From: Sphingomonas leidyi
Lineage (GTDB): Bacteria; Pseudomonadota; Alphaproteobacteria; Sphingomonadales; Sphingomonadaceae
Reading direction: 5' to 3'
Assembly (NCBI RefSeq): GCF_011761945.1
Contig: NZ_JAASQV010000001.1
Location: 1,364,001 to 1,428,000 of the forward strand
DNA length: 64,000 bases
The notes under the pieces were generated by a model. That model saw only the letters and a program-made list of their open reading frames with translations, did not search any database and was not told where the DNA came from. The stretch's first letter is position 1, and each line of letters opens with the position of its first letter. Below are positions 20,748-31,385 of the stretch, in pieces. Both the position numbers and the translations under genes were made by a program.

Positions 20748-21442
20748 CGCGTTTTCTCACCAGCACGCGCATCCTTGCGGCCGCAGCGTCCATCGGGCTC
20801 CTCGCCCTGCCTGCCAGGGCGGGGATCGTGCTCAGCCAGGCCGTGGTCGATATCCTGCCCTCGGGTGCGATCGCGCAGGACATCGACATATGGAACGACG
20901 GGACCGAAGTCTCCTATGTGACGGTCGAGCCCGCCGAGATCGTGTCTCCCGGCCACCCGGGCGAAACCAGGACGCCGATCACCGATCCTGGCGCAGGCGG
21001 GTTGCTCGTCACCCCGCAACGGCTGATCCTCCAGCCAGGCGAGCACAAGCTCATCCGCATCGCGGCGATCGTGCCGCGCGGGGCGACGGACCGGATCTAC
21101 CGCGTCGCCGTCAAGCCGGTCGCGGGGCCCGTCAGTGCGCCGGTCACCGCGCTGAAGCTGCTGATAGGCTATGACGTGCTCGTCATCTATCGTCCCGCGC
21201 AGCCGACGGTGAAAGTGGTCGGGGAGCGTAACGGCAACGTGCTGACCCTCCGCAATGCCGGCAACAGCAATGTCGAGATCTATGAAGGAAAGCAGTGCGA
21301 TCCCGCGCGTCCGGCAGTGTGCGTGACGCTGCCTGCGAAGCGGCTCTATGCCGGGCAGGTCTGGCAGCAGACGCTGACCATGGCCGGGCCGGTCGACTAT
21401 CGGATCGCACAGGGGCCGCAGAGCATGCAGCAGCGGTTCTGA
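20735..21442 (+). CDS. Periplasmic pilus chaperone (PapD/CsuC family)
   Basis: The 235-residue chaperone has a signal peptide (about 1-30, ending LPARA) and the two immunoglobulin-like domains of PapD-type chaperones. Evidence is the first-strand region IVLSQAVVDILPSGAI, the edge-strand segment LLVTPQRLILQPGEHKLIRI and YRVAVKPV; the domain-two strand VGERNGNVLTLRNAGNSNVEIYEG is also recognisable in outline. It would bind pilins in the periplasm and deliver them to the usher. ATG 20735 has GGAGA six bases upstream and overlaps the usher end. It is the last gene of the locus; no tip-adhesin gene follows. Confidence 0.87.
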   Translation: MQTLTRFLTSTRILAAAASIGLLALPARAGIVLSQAVVDILPSGAIAQDIDIWNDGTEVSYVTVEPAEIVSPGHPGETRTPITDPGAGGLLVTPQRLILQPGEHKLIRIAAIVPRGATDRIYRVAVKPVAGPVSAPVTALKLLIGYDVLVIYRPAQPTVKVVGERNGNVLTLRNAGNSNVEIYEGKQCDPARPAVCVTLPAKRLYAGQVWQQTLTMAGPVDYRIAQGPQSMQQRF

Positions 21443-21491
21443 ACGGGAACCCGGGGCGTGCAGGATGGCAGGCGCGGCATATTTCAGCCGC

Positions 21492-21566
21492 TGGTGACCC
21501 CTACGAGAATCGAACTCGTGTTTTCGCCGTGAGAGGGCGACGTCCTGACCGCTAGACGAAGGGGCC
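21492..21566 (-). tRNA. tRNA-Glu (anticodon CTC)
   Basis: On the minus strand the 75 bases fold as a cloverleaf: acceptor GGCCCCT pairs with AGGGGTC, the anticodon loop is CTCTCAC giving anticodon CTC, and the T arm contains GTTCGATTC. The 3' CCA is encoded. This is the minor Glu isoacceptor reading GAG, a frequent codon in this GC-rich genome. Confidence 0.95.
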
Positions 21567-21586
21567 GTTAGCGCTGCGGAAGCGGG

Positions 21587-21615
21587 CAATTACGGGGCAG
21601 CTGCATGCCCGTCAA
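21587..21615 (-). promoter_or_regulatory. Promoter of tRNA-Glu
   Basis: On the minus strand TTGACG (21610-21615) and TAATTG (21587-21592) are separated by exactly 17 bases and lie 21 bases upstream of the tRNA. They fit a sigma-70-type promoter. Confidence 0.6.
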
Positions 21616-21660
21616 GCGCCTTCCGGGGGCAGGGGCAATTTTATTTCGCGATCGGTGGCC

Positions 21661-22008
21661 TCACCCCGCGACCGGCAGGCGCAGCGCGCCGTCCGGCTCG
21701 TAATGCACTTCGCCGTACGCCGTCACCGCGACCAGCGGCAGCGGGGCATAGAGGTGCGGGAACAGCTGGCCGCCACGCGAGGGCTCCCAGCGCACCGCAT
21801 CGCCCATGGCCTCCAGATCGACGGCGGCAAGCCACAGGCCGGCCTGGCCGGAGAAATGCTTGCCCAGCGTCTCCTCCACCTGCGCAGCGGTGGAGAGGTG
21901 GATATAGCCGTCCGCCAGGTCGATGGGCGCGCCCTCGAACACGCCTTCATGCTCCAGGACGTGCATCTGATCCGCGGTAAGGATCTTGTAGGCGATATTG
22001 TCGGCCAT
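21661..22008 (-). CDS. DUF952 domain protein
   Basis: The 115-residue cytosolic protein matches DUF952, whose members are small and of unknown biochemical role with distant likeness to ADP-ribosyl-binding or transferase folds. Diagnostic stretches are AYKILTADQMHVLEHEG, the core DLADGYIHLSTAAQVEET and FPHLYAPLPLVAVT. ATG 22008 was chosen because AGGAAA precedes it and the conserved region starts at once; the open frame extends further upstream through a repeat region. It lies between tRNA-Glu and gyrA on the same strand. Confidence 0.85.
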   Translation of the reverse strand: MADNIAYKILTADQMHVLEHEGVFEGAPIDLADGYIHLSTAAQVEETLGKHFSGQAGLWLAAVDLEAMGDAVRWEPSRGGQLFPHLYAPLPLVAVTAYGEVHYEPDGALRLPVAG

Positions 22009-22026
22009 GGCGTTTCCTGAGCCTTG

Positions 22027-22130
22027 CTGCGCCCCGGCAAGGGCCGGGACCCGGTCTCGACGCAGCGAGTGAGGCGCGTCAACCTCTCGAGCGACATTGC
22101 AACCGGACCCCGGCCTTCGCCGGGGCGCAG
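22027..22130. repeat. Inverted pair of REP-like elements
   Basis: Two related 29-base elements lie head to head: 22027-22055 (with GCCCCGGCAAGGGCCGGG) and 22102-22130 (with CCCCGGCCTTCGCCGGGG). Each can fold into a GC hairpin, and they are near-reverse complements separated by 46 bases. This is the layout of REP doublets (REPIN/BIME-like). It fills the 138-base gap between gyrA and the DUF952 gene, where it may also end gyrA transcription. A related single copy is at 40266-40290. Confidence 0.6.
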
Positions 22131-22146
22131 TCATGCCAATACGGTC

Positions 22147-24915
<2,769 letters not shown>

Positions 24916-25048
24916 AGGATCACGCTTTCGGGTTCTTGAGTGTGTCGTACGGCTCTAACGATGCCGATGCATCCTGCCAACCCCGCGCCCGCGCGCGCCC
25001 GCGTGAGGAGCGGAAACCCGTGGATAAGTCGCGCCCGAGGCGAGGGGG

Positions 25049-25077
25049 TTGACTCTAAGTCTACCTAGGTAGATTTA
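25049..25077 (+). promoter_or_regulatory. Promoter of the padR gene
   Basis: TTGACT (25049-25054) and GATTTA (25072-25077) are 17 bases apart. Transcription would begin near the ATG at 25085, so the padR mRNA may be leaderless; indeed no Shine-Dalgarno sequence precedes the ATG. The operator palindrome lies between the two boxes. Confidence 0.5.
25060..25073. promoter_or_regulatory. Palindromic operator in the padR promoter
   Basis: TCTACCTAGGTAGA is a perfect 14-base palindrome, with further matching A/T bases after one mismatch on each side. It fills the space between the -35 and -10 boxes of the padR promoter, 12 bases before the start codon. It is most simply the autoregulatory PadR site. 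Confidence 0.65.
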
Positions 25078-25084
25078 TTGTCCC

Positions 25085-25384
25085 ATGGTTCGGAACCGCT
25101 CACTTTCGCCGGCAGCTCGCAACCTTCTCGCCATCCTGCTGGAGGCGGGGGAGAATTGGTCGCACGGCTATGCGCTGGGCCGGGCGGCCGGAATAAAATC
25201 GGGCACGCTCTATCCGCTGCTGATCCGGCTGGAGGGGCAGGGGCATCTCGAAGCGCAGTGGCAGCCGCCGAGCGAGCCAGGGCGGCCGGCGCGGCACGCT
25301 TACCGGCTCAGCGCGGATGGCCGGGCCCTTGCGCGCGAGCTGCTGCGCGGCGTGGCACCGGCGCTGGCGGGGAAGCCGGCATGA
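25085..25384 (+). CDS. PadR-family transcriptional regulator
   Basis: The 99-residue protein is a short PadR winged-helix regulator. It contains LSPAARNLLAILLEAGENWSHGYALG and the typical recognition region SGTLYPLLIRLEGQGHLEAQW, then RHAYRLSADGRALA of the wing. PadR proteins usually repress their own gene and a partner gene and respond to phenolics, drugs or envelope stress; the ligand here is unknown. The stop overlaps the start of the membrane protein gene (ATGA), so the two form a coupled pair, as is common for PadR and its membrane partner. Confidence 0.9.
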   Translation: MVRNRSLSPAARNLLAILLEAGENWSHGYALGRAAGIKSGTLYPLLIRLEGQGHLEAQWQPPSEPGRPARHAYRLSADGRALARELLRGVAPALAGKPA

Positions 25385-26454
25385 TCCGCCTGCTGGCGAT
25401 GGCGCTCGTCGACCTTGCCGCGGCGCTGCTGCCCGCGCGGCTTGGTCATTGGGGCGAGGCGATGCGACGCGAGACCGGAGAGATTGCGGCGCCGGCGGAA
25501 GCCCTCCGCTTCGCGTTCGGTTGTCTGCGGGGCGCGATCGGCGAGGCGATGCGGGTTCATGGAGGAGACGGGGCGATGTGGCATGGAAGAGGGTGGGTGG
25601 GGTTTTGCGCGATCGGCGCGACCGGATTGGGGATCGCGTACATGGCGATCGGCGGCGCGCCGTTCGGCTATCCGCTGCGTAACCTCGCGGCGCTGCTGAT
25701 CGGCTTCCTTGCTGTCGGGATCGTCACGCACCTGCCGCGCACGCGGCTGCTCGCGGCGGGACCGGTCCTGCTTGCGCTCGGGCTGTTCTTGCTCGCGGCC
25801 AGCCTGCTCGGCGTCTCGAACGAGGGTGCGACGCGCTGGATCTCGATCTACGGGCTCAGCATCCAGCCGAGCCTCGTCCTGGTGCCGGTGCTGGCGATCG
25901 GCTTCGCCGCCGTGCGGGACCGGCTTTCGATGCTGGGCGTAATCGCTGCGGCGGGCGCGCTGGCGCTGCAGCCCGACCGGGCGATGGCGGGCGCGCTCGC
26001 CGCCGGACTCGCCGCGCTGGCACTGGTCCGCCCTGAGCGGAAGGTTTGGCTGGCACTGCTGGCTGCCAGTGCCGGCTCGGTCGCCACGCTGCTCCAGCCA
26101 GACGTGCAGCCGGCCATGCCCTTTGTCGACCAGATCCTGTTCACTGCCTTCGCCGTCCACCCGCTCGCCGGGCTGATGGTGGTGGCGGGATCGCTGCTGT
26201 TGCTGGTGCCGGCGCGTGCCAGGTGGGGTCGCGATCCGGGCTACGCAGTGTTCGGGGCGCTGTGGCTGGCGATCGTGCTGGCGGCGGCGCTGGGCAATTA
26301 TCCGACGCCGCTGGTCGGCTATGGCGGGAGCGCGATCGTCGGCTATCTGCTGAGCATGCTGGGCCTGCCCAAGGCGATCGGCGCTACGGACGGGGTGGCG
26401 GACCTGCCGCGGCGGGAAGCGGAGCACGGGGTGCTGCGAACGAGCATCGCTTGA
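25381..26454 (+). CDS. Divergent SEDS (FtsW/RodA)-like membrane protein, PadR partner
   Basis: This 357-residue multi-pass membrane protein has an N-terminal segment (about 1-58, LLPARLGHWGEAMRRE and ALRFAFGCLRGAI) of the kind found in other PadR-partner proteins. The rest resembles SEDS glycosyltransferases: GATRWISIYGLSIQPS at 149-164, LQPDRAMAGAL at 196-206, PFVDQILF at 247-254 and NYPTPLVGYGGSA at 306-318. SEDS proteins polymerise peptidoglycan from lipid II. D250 could equal the catalytic aspartate, but the conserved Glu and Lys of the QPSE..K motif are absent (QPSLVLV). Activity is therefore open. Family membership is my inference from motifs; a plain unknown membrane protein is the alternative. 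It is coupled to padR. Confidence 0.6.
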   Translation: MIRLLAMALVDLAAALLPARLGHWGEAMRRETGEIAAPAEALRFAFGCLRGAIGEAMRVHGGDGAMWHGRGWVGFCAIGATGLGIAYMAIGGAPFGYPLRNLAALLIGFLAVGIVTHLPRTRLLAAGPVLLALGLFLLAASLLGVSNEGATRWISIYGLSIQPSLVLVPVLAIGFAAVRDRLSMLGVIAAAGALALQPDRAMAGALAAGLAALALVRPERKVWLALLAASAGSVATLLQPDVQPAMPFVDQILFTAFAVHPLAGLMVVAGSLLLLVPARARWGRDPGYAVFGALWLAIVLAAALGNYPTPLVGYGGSAIVGYLLSMLGLPKAIGATDGVADLPRREAEHGVLRTSIA

Positions 26455-26494
26455 GAAGCTGGCCGGCGGCGGAGCGGGAGGAGGGCGCCCCGTC

Positions 26495-26525
26495 GCCGGC
26501 ACTTGGGGGATGGGGCTGTGCCGGC
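26495..26525. terminator. Hairpin between convergent genes
   Basis: GCCGGCAC (26495-26502) and GTGCCGGC (26518-26525) are perfect 8-base complements around a G-rich 15-base loop. It lies between the SEDS-like gene and the convergent small Cys/His protein and probably ends both transcripts. Confidence 0.55.
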
Positions 26526-26550
26526 CCAGTCCCCTAAGGCATCGCTTGGC

Positions 26551-26982
26551 TCAGTGCTTCGTCGTGCCGGTGTGCGGCAGGCGGATCACATATTGGCCAT
26601 CGGCCTCGATGCCGGTGCTGTCGTCTTCCACCTCGCTGGTCACCAGCTTGCCGAGGTTCGCGAGCGCGCCGAGCATGCCGAAGTCGGCGCTGAACGGGCG
26701 GCCGCGCGGATCGCGGCGCGGCGCGGGCCGGGCGTTCCGCGGGTCGCGGCGGCGCGGTGGCGGCGCCATCCGCGCCATTCGGTCGGCGACCGAGGCGGCG
26801 TCGCTCGCCCGGCCGAATTCGCGCCACACGACCTGGAATCCTACCGGCACTTCGCTCCACTCGCCGCCTTCGGGGCGGACCAGGTCGCGGCCGCAATGGT
26901 GGCAGACCGCGAAGTCGAGCCCCTGGTTGTGATGATGGATGGTGCCGGCGGCATGGCCCATCACGCTGCAACGGATACGCAT
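26551..26982 (-). CDS. Small protein with a Cys/His cluster, unknown function
   Basis: The 143-residue protein starts at ATG 26982 with GGGAG upstream. Its N-terminus has C5, H10, H16-H18 and the pair C27/C30 (CHHCG), which looks like a zinc-binding ribbon. The middle is rich in arginine and proline (MAPPPRRRDPRNARPAP), probably disordered, and the tail is mixed. The family was not identified. The gene begins one base after the stop of the MraZ-like gene, so the two form an operon. Confidence 0.65.
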   Translation of the reverse strand: MRIRCSVMGHAAGTIHHHNQGLDFAVCHHCGRDLVRPEGGEWSEVPVGFQVVWREFGRASDAASVADRMARMAPPPRRRDPRNARPAPRRDPRGRPFSADFGMLGALANLGKLVTSEVEDDSTGIEADGQYVIRLPHTGTTKH

Positions 26983-26983
26983 C

Positions 26984-27469
26984 TCACTGCACTCCCTTGG
27001 ATCTGCTGCCGCGCATCCGCAGGCGAAATTCGGCCAGGGCGCGGAAATGCTCGTCGCCGCTTTCGAGGGCGAGCGCCGGGTTCCATATCTCGAAACTGTC
27101 GCCGGCGCCGACGAACAGGGCGAGGTCGCCGATGCGGCCCAGATGGCGCATCGCAGCCGGGATGCGCAGCCCCTTGGCGTCGCGTCGCATCCGTTCGGAA
27201 AGGCCGAAGATGTCGCGCATCCGGCGATAATGGTCGCGGGCTTCCGCGCCTTGTTCCTCCTCGGCCAGGCGACGGCGCTCGGCACGCTCGGCGAGCGTGG
27301 CAAGGTGCGCGCGGTCATAGCCGACCAGGCAGCTGTCCGCCTGGTGCTTGGCGACGATGATCTCGGGGCTGGCTTCGGGAGGCAGCGCGGCTGCGAGAAA
27401 GGCCGGGACGGCGACGCTGCCGTCCGCATCGACCTCGCAGAGCTCGCTACCATGGTAAAGGGCATTCAT
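26984..27469 (-). CDS. MraZ-like transcription regulator
   Basis: The 161-residue protein shows the two SpoVT/AbrB-type half domains of MraZ: NALYHGSELCEVDADGSVAV followed by CLVGYDRAHL, then RRDAKGLRIPAAM and LALFVGAGDSFEIWNPAL. MraZ normally represses the division and cell wall (dcw) cluster and sits directly before rsmH. Here no rsmH or fts gene follows, so this copy is displaced or a paralogue. The GRI turn of the second half reads GLRI, a small divergence. ATG 27469 was chosen; ATG 27475 two codons earlier is possible. Confidence 0.7.
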   Translation of the reverse strand: MNALYHGSELCEVDADGSVAVPAFLAAALPPEASPEIIVAKHQADSCLVGYDRAHLATLAERAERRRLAEEEQGAEARDHYRRMRDIFGLSERMRRDAKGLRIPAAMRHLGRIGDLALFVGAGDSFEIWNPALALESGDEHFRALAEFRLRMRGSRSKGVQ

Positions 27470-27475
27470 GGGCAT

Positions 27476-27779
27476 CGACTCGTCAGAAAGGGGTGATTCT
27501 GTTCTGGTAAGTCACTGAAACCACATATGGTTTCCTTGCTTGCCTTATGTTTGCCATAATAGCGCCTAATTCTGATCCGCCGATGAACCGTTCCGTTTCG
27601 TCGGCGAAATGTTTATTGCCGTTAACCATGATGTGAACGATCGGTAATGAAGCCGCCATTCAGGAGAGCACCCGTCCGAGTCCGCGCGTAGGGAAGAATC
27701 CTGAGCCCAAGGACTTGAAAATTGTGGACAACGCTCTCCACGGGTGGCGCTGCCGAGAGCGGCTCCCTACACTTGGGCC
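27476..27779. other. Divergent intergenic region, mraZ-like / dnaE
   Basis: About 300 bases without a gene. It holds the inverted repeat at 27517-27534 and a second inverted repeat, CGCTCTC (27732-27738) with GAGAGCG (27755-27761), just upstream of dnaE that could form a leader stem. No convincing promoter could be assigned by eye. Confidence 0.5.
27517..27534. promoter_or_regulatory. 7-4-7 inverted repeat upstream of the mraZ-like gene
   Basis: GAAACCA (27517-27523) and TGGTTTC (27528-27534) are perfect complements around CATA. It lies 48 bases before the mraZ-like start and looks like a repressor site. It does not match the direct TGGGN repeats known for MraZ. Confidence 0.45.
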
Positions 27780-30700
27780 ATGCATTCCGGCTTCGTTCCG
27801 CTTCGGGTCTTCTCGTCCTTCACCATGCTGGAGGGCGCGATCGAGCCGAAGGCGATCGCCAAGCGTGCGAAGGAACTGGGTTTTCCGGCGGTCGCGGTGG
27901 CGGATCGCAACGGCCTCTACGCCTCGATGAGCTTCGGCGATGCCTGCATCAAGTCGGGTATCCAGCCGATCATCGGCAGTTTGCTGGCGGTCAAGCGGCC
28001 CGACATGCCGGACGGTGTCGCGGCGCCGATCGACTGGCTCGCGCTCTATGCGCAGGACGAGGCCGGCTATCTGAACCTGTGCGACCTCGTCTCGATGGCG
28101 CATCTCGATCGCCCGGTCGAGGAGGATGCGCACATACCCTTCGACGCGCTGGAAGGGCGGACCGAGGGGCTGCTCTGCCTCACTGCCGGTCGCGAGGGGG
28201 CGCTGGCGCGGCTCTATGCCGAGCAGCAGTACATTGCGGCGGATTCCTATGCGCGCCGGCTCGAGGCGCTGTTCCCCGAGCGGCTCTATGTCGAGATCGT
28301 CCGCCGGCTCGACGAAGTGGAGGGCCGGGCCGAGCCCAAGCTGCTCGACCTCGCCTATGACCGGAACCTGCCGCTGGTCGCGACCAACCCGAGCTGCTTC
28401 GCCGAACCGACCTTCCATGAAGCGCATGACGCGATGCTGTGCATCGCCAACAGCTCCTATGTGGCTTCCGACGATCGCCCGCGCTCCTCGCCCGATGCGT
28501 GGATGAAGCCCGCGAACGAGATGAAGAGCCTGTTCGCGGACCTGCCCGAGGCCGTCGCCAACACGCTCGTCGTCGCCCAGCGCTGCGCCTATGCCGCGCC
28601 GAAGCGCAAGCCGATCCTGCCCAGCCTGGCCGGCGACCGCGAAGGCGAGGCGGCGATGCTGCGCGAGCGTTCGTGGCAGGGGCTGGCGAAGCGGCTGGAA
28701 AGGGCCGGCATCACCGATCCGGCCGAGCGCGAAGTCTATGACAAGCGGCTGCAGTTCGAGCTCGACGTCATCATCCAGATGGGCTTCCCGGGCTATTTCC
28801 TGATCGTCGCCGACTTCATCCAATGGGCGAAGGCGCACGACATCCCCGTGGGGCCGGGTCGCGGCTCGGGCGCGGGCTCGGCGGTCGCCTGGGCGCTGAC
28901 CATCACCGATCTCGATCCGCTGAAGCTCGGCCTGCTCTTCGAGCGCTTCCTCAACCCGGAACGCGTCTCGATGCCCGACTTCGACATCGACTTCTGCGAA
29001 ACCCGGCGTGGCGAGGTGATCCGCTACGTGCAGCAGAAATACGGCGCCGATCACGTCGCGCAGATCATCACCTTCGGTACGATGAAGGCGCGCGCGGTGG
29101 TCAAGAACGTCGGCCGCGTGCTGCAGATGAGCTATGGCCAGATCGACCGCCTGGCCAAGCAGATCCCGAACCACCCGACCGATCCCTGGACGCTGGAGCG
29201 CACGCTGAACGGCGTCGGCGAGTTCCTTGCCGAGTATAACGCGCACAAGGACATCAAATATCTGGTCGACCTCTCGATGCGGCTCGAGGGGCTGCCGAGC
29301 CACTCGTCGACGCACGCCGCCGGCGTGGTGATCGGCGACCGGCCGCTGTCGCAGCTCGTGCCGCTCTATCGCGACCCCCGCTCGGACATGCCGGTCACCC
29401 AGTTCGACATGAAATATGTCGAAGGCGCGGGTCTGGTGAAGTTCGACTTTCTCGGCCTCAAGACGCTGTCGGTGCTGAAAAAGGCAGTCGAGCTGCTCTC
29501 CGACCGCGGCATCGACGTCGATCTGGACGCGCTCGCCTGGGACGACACCGAAGTATATGACCTGCTCCAGCGCGGCGACACGGTGGGCGTGTTCCAGCTG
29601 GAATCGGAGGGCATGCGGCGCACGCTGACGGCGGTGCGCCCGACGAATTTCGGCGACATCATCGCGCTCGTCTCGCTCTATCGTCCCGGCCCGATGGACA
29701 ACATCCCGAGCTTCGGCCACCGCAAGGGCGGGCGCGAGGAGATCGTCTATCCGCACGACCTGCTCGAGCCGATCCTGAACGAGACCTATGGGATCTTCGT
29801 CTATCAGGAGCAGGTGATGCAGGCCGCCCAGATCCTGGCTGGCTACAGCCTGGGCGGCGCGGACATGCTCCGCCGCGCGATGGGCAAGAAGATCAAGGCG
29901 GAGATGGATGCCCAGCGCGAGACCTTCGTGAAGGGCTGTGCCGAGCATAACGGGATCAAGCCGGCCAAGGCCAACGAGCTGTTCGACCTGATCGACAAGT
30001 TCGCCGGCTATGGCTTCAACAAGTCGCACGCCGCTGCCTATGCGCTGCTCGCCTATCAGACGGCCTGGCTCAAGGCGCACCATCCGCACGAATTCTTCGC
30101 CGCCTCGATGGCGTACGACATCCACCAGACCGACAAGCTGGCGATCTTCGCCGACGACATGAAGCGGCTGGGCGTCGCCTGCCTGGGGCCGGAGATCAAT
30201 TGCAGCCAGGCGGACTTCTTCGTCGAGAAGACCGAGGACGGCCTCGCGGTGCGCTATGCGCTGGGCGCGCTGAAGGGCGTGGGCGAGCGCGCGATGGAGC
30301 TGCTGGTCGAGGAGCGCGAGGAGCGCGGCGCGTTCAAGTCGCTCGACGATTTCGCCAAGCGCGTCGACCCCCGGCTGCTCAACAAGCGCCAGGTCGAGAC
30401 GCTGGCGGGGGCGGGGGCATTCGATGCGCTCGACGACAATCGCGCCGGGGTGTTCGCCGCGGCGGAGACGATCCTGGCAGTCGCGCAGCGCACCTGGTCG
30501 AACAAGACCAGCGGGCAGGGCGGCCTGTTCGGCGAATCCGAGCCGAGCGGCGGCGCGATCCAGCTGCCGCAGAGCGCGCACTGGTCGCTGGCCGATCGGA
30601 TCGGGGCCGAGCGCGACGCCTTCGGCTATTATTTCTCCGCGCACCCGCTCGACCGTTTCCAGCATCTCGCCAAGAGCTTTGGCGCGCGCGAGATCGCGAC

Positions 30701-31253
30701 CCTGGGCGAATTGGACATCCCCGCCGGCGCGCGTGTCGGCGCGACGATCGCGGCGCTGGTCGAGGATTGCCGGCCGCGTACCTCCGCACGCGGCAACCGC
30801 TATCTGATGGCGACGATCTCGGACAAATCGGCGCAGACGCTGGCGACCTGCTTCGAAGACAGCGCCGCCAAGGACCTGGAGGATTGCGCCCGCGCCGGCG
30901 GTTGCGCGGTGCTGACCGTCGAGCTCGACAAGCGCCCGGGCGAGGATACGCCGCGCGTCTCGATCAAGCGCGTCCAGCCCTTCGAGGGGCTGGCCAACAC
31001 GGCGCGGCTGGTGCTCGACGTCGCGATCGACGATGTCCGCGCCGTGCCGGTGCTCGCCGGCATCATCGGCGACCAGCGCGGCGGACGCGGCGAGGTGCTG
31101 GTGCGCGTGGGCATTCCCGGCGGCGAGGCCGAACTGGTGCTGGGCCGCGACTTCCGGCTGGACGGCGAGCTTGCCCAGAAGATCGAGAATGTGCCGGGCG
31201 TTCGCTGGGCGACGCTCAAGAGCGCGGCCGCGAAGCTGGCCGAGGCGGCTTAG
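27780..31253 (+). CDS. dnaE: DNA polymerase III alpha subunit
   Basis: The 1157-residue protein is the replicative polymerase. The catalytic aspartates lie in MPDFDIDFCE, and the helix-hairpin-helix, OB-fold and C-terminal tau-binding parts are present. The start is ATG 27780, giving the family N-terminus MHSGFVPLRVFSSFTMLEGA. The N-terminal PHP domain normally begins with an HxH metal site (LRVHSEYS); here it reads LRVFSSFT, and the later TNDxH-type histidine is replaced (ATNPSCF). The PHP domain therefore should not bind metal or proofread, so proofreading must rely on a separate DnaQ. It is followed by a terminator-like hairpin and an acyl-CoA ligase. Confidence 0.96.
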   Translation: MHSGFVPLRVFSSFTMLEGAIEPKAIAKRAKELGFPAVAVADRNGLYASMSFGDACIKSGIQPIIGSLLAVKRPDMPDGVAAPIDWLALYAQDEAGYLNLCDLVSMAHLDRPVEEDAHIPFDALEGRTEGLLCLTAGREGALARLYAEQQYIAADSYARRLEALFPERLYVEIVRRLDEVEGRAEPKLLDLAYDRNLPLVATNPSCFAEPTFHEAHDAMLCIANSSYVASDDRPRSSPDAWMKPANEMKSLFADLPEAVANTLVVAQRCAYAAPKRKPILPSLAGDREGEAAMLRERSWQGLAKRLERAGITDPAEREVYDKRLQFELDVIIQMGFPGYFLIVADFIQWAKAHDIPVGPGRGSGAGSAVAWALTITDLDPLKLGLLFERFLNPERVSMPDFDIDFCETRRGEVIRYVQQKYGADHVAQIITFGTMKARAVVKNVGRVLQMSYGQIDRLAKQIPNHPTDPWTLERTLNGVGEFLAEYNAHKDIKYLVDLSMRLEGLPSHSSTHAAGVVIGDRPLSQLVPLYRDPRSDMPVTQFDMKYVEGAGLVKFDFLGLKTLSVLKKAVELLSDRGIDVDLDALAWDDTEVYDLLQRGDTVGVFQLESEGMRRTLTAVRPTNFGDIIALVSLYRPGPMDNIPSFGHRKGGREEIVYPHDLLEPILNETYGIFVYQEQVMQAAQILAGYSLGGADMLRRAMGKKIKAEMDAQRETFVKGCAEHNGIKPAKANELFDLIDKFAGYGFNKSHAAAYALLAYQTAWLKAHHPHEFFAASMAYDIHQTDKLAIFADDMKRLGVACLGPEINCSQADFFVEKTEDGLAVRYALGALKGVGERAMELLVEEREERGAFKSLDDFAKRVDPRLLNKRQVETLAGAGAFDALDDNRAGVFAAAETILAVAQRTWSNKTSGQGGLFGESEPSGGAIQLPQSAHWSLADRIGAERDAFGYYFSAHPLDRFQHLAKSFGAREIATLGELDIPAGARVGATIAALVEDCRPRTSARGNRYLMATISDKSAQTLATCFEDSAAKDLEDCARAGGCAVLTVELDKRPGEDTPRVSIKRVQPFEGLANTARLVLDVAIDDVRAVPVLAGIIGDQRGGRGEVLVRVGIPGGEAELVLGRDFRLDGELAQKIENVPGVRWATLKSAAAKLAEAA

Positions 31254-31264
31254 TCCGCCCTGCT

Positions 31265-31285
31265 CCCCTCCCTTCCAGGGAGGGG
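31265..31285. terminator. Hairpin after dnaE
   Basis: CCCCTCCC (31265-31272) and GGGAGGGG (31278-31285) pair around TTCCA. It follows the dnaE stop by 11 bases. Related hairpins occur at 32987-33012 and 40186-40201. Confidence 0.55.
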
Positions 31286-31385
31286 AATGCGCATGCGGTG
31301 TCCGACATCCTTCCTTACATTCCCCGCTCTCGACACCCGCGCGCTTCGCGGGTTACGCTCTCGAAAAATCGGTATGGAGAGCCGG

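Noticed and set aside
27722..27732. TTGTGGACAA, similar to a DnaA box
   Set aside because: A single imperfect site without a cluster or AT-rich unwinding region; not an origin.
27660..30665. 1001-codon open frame antisense to dnaE
   Set aside because: It is a shadow of the dnaE reading frame; the protein is His/Arg/Asp-rich without domains or a ribosome site.
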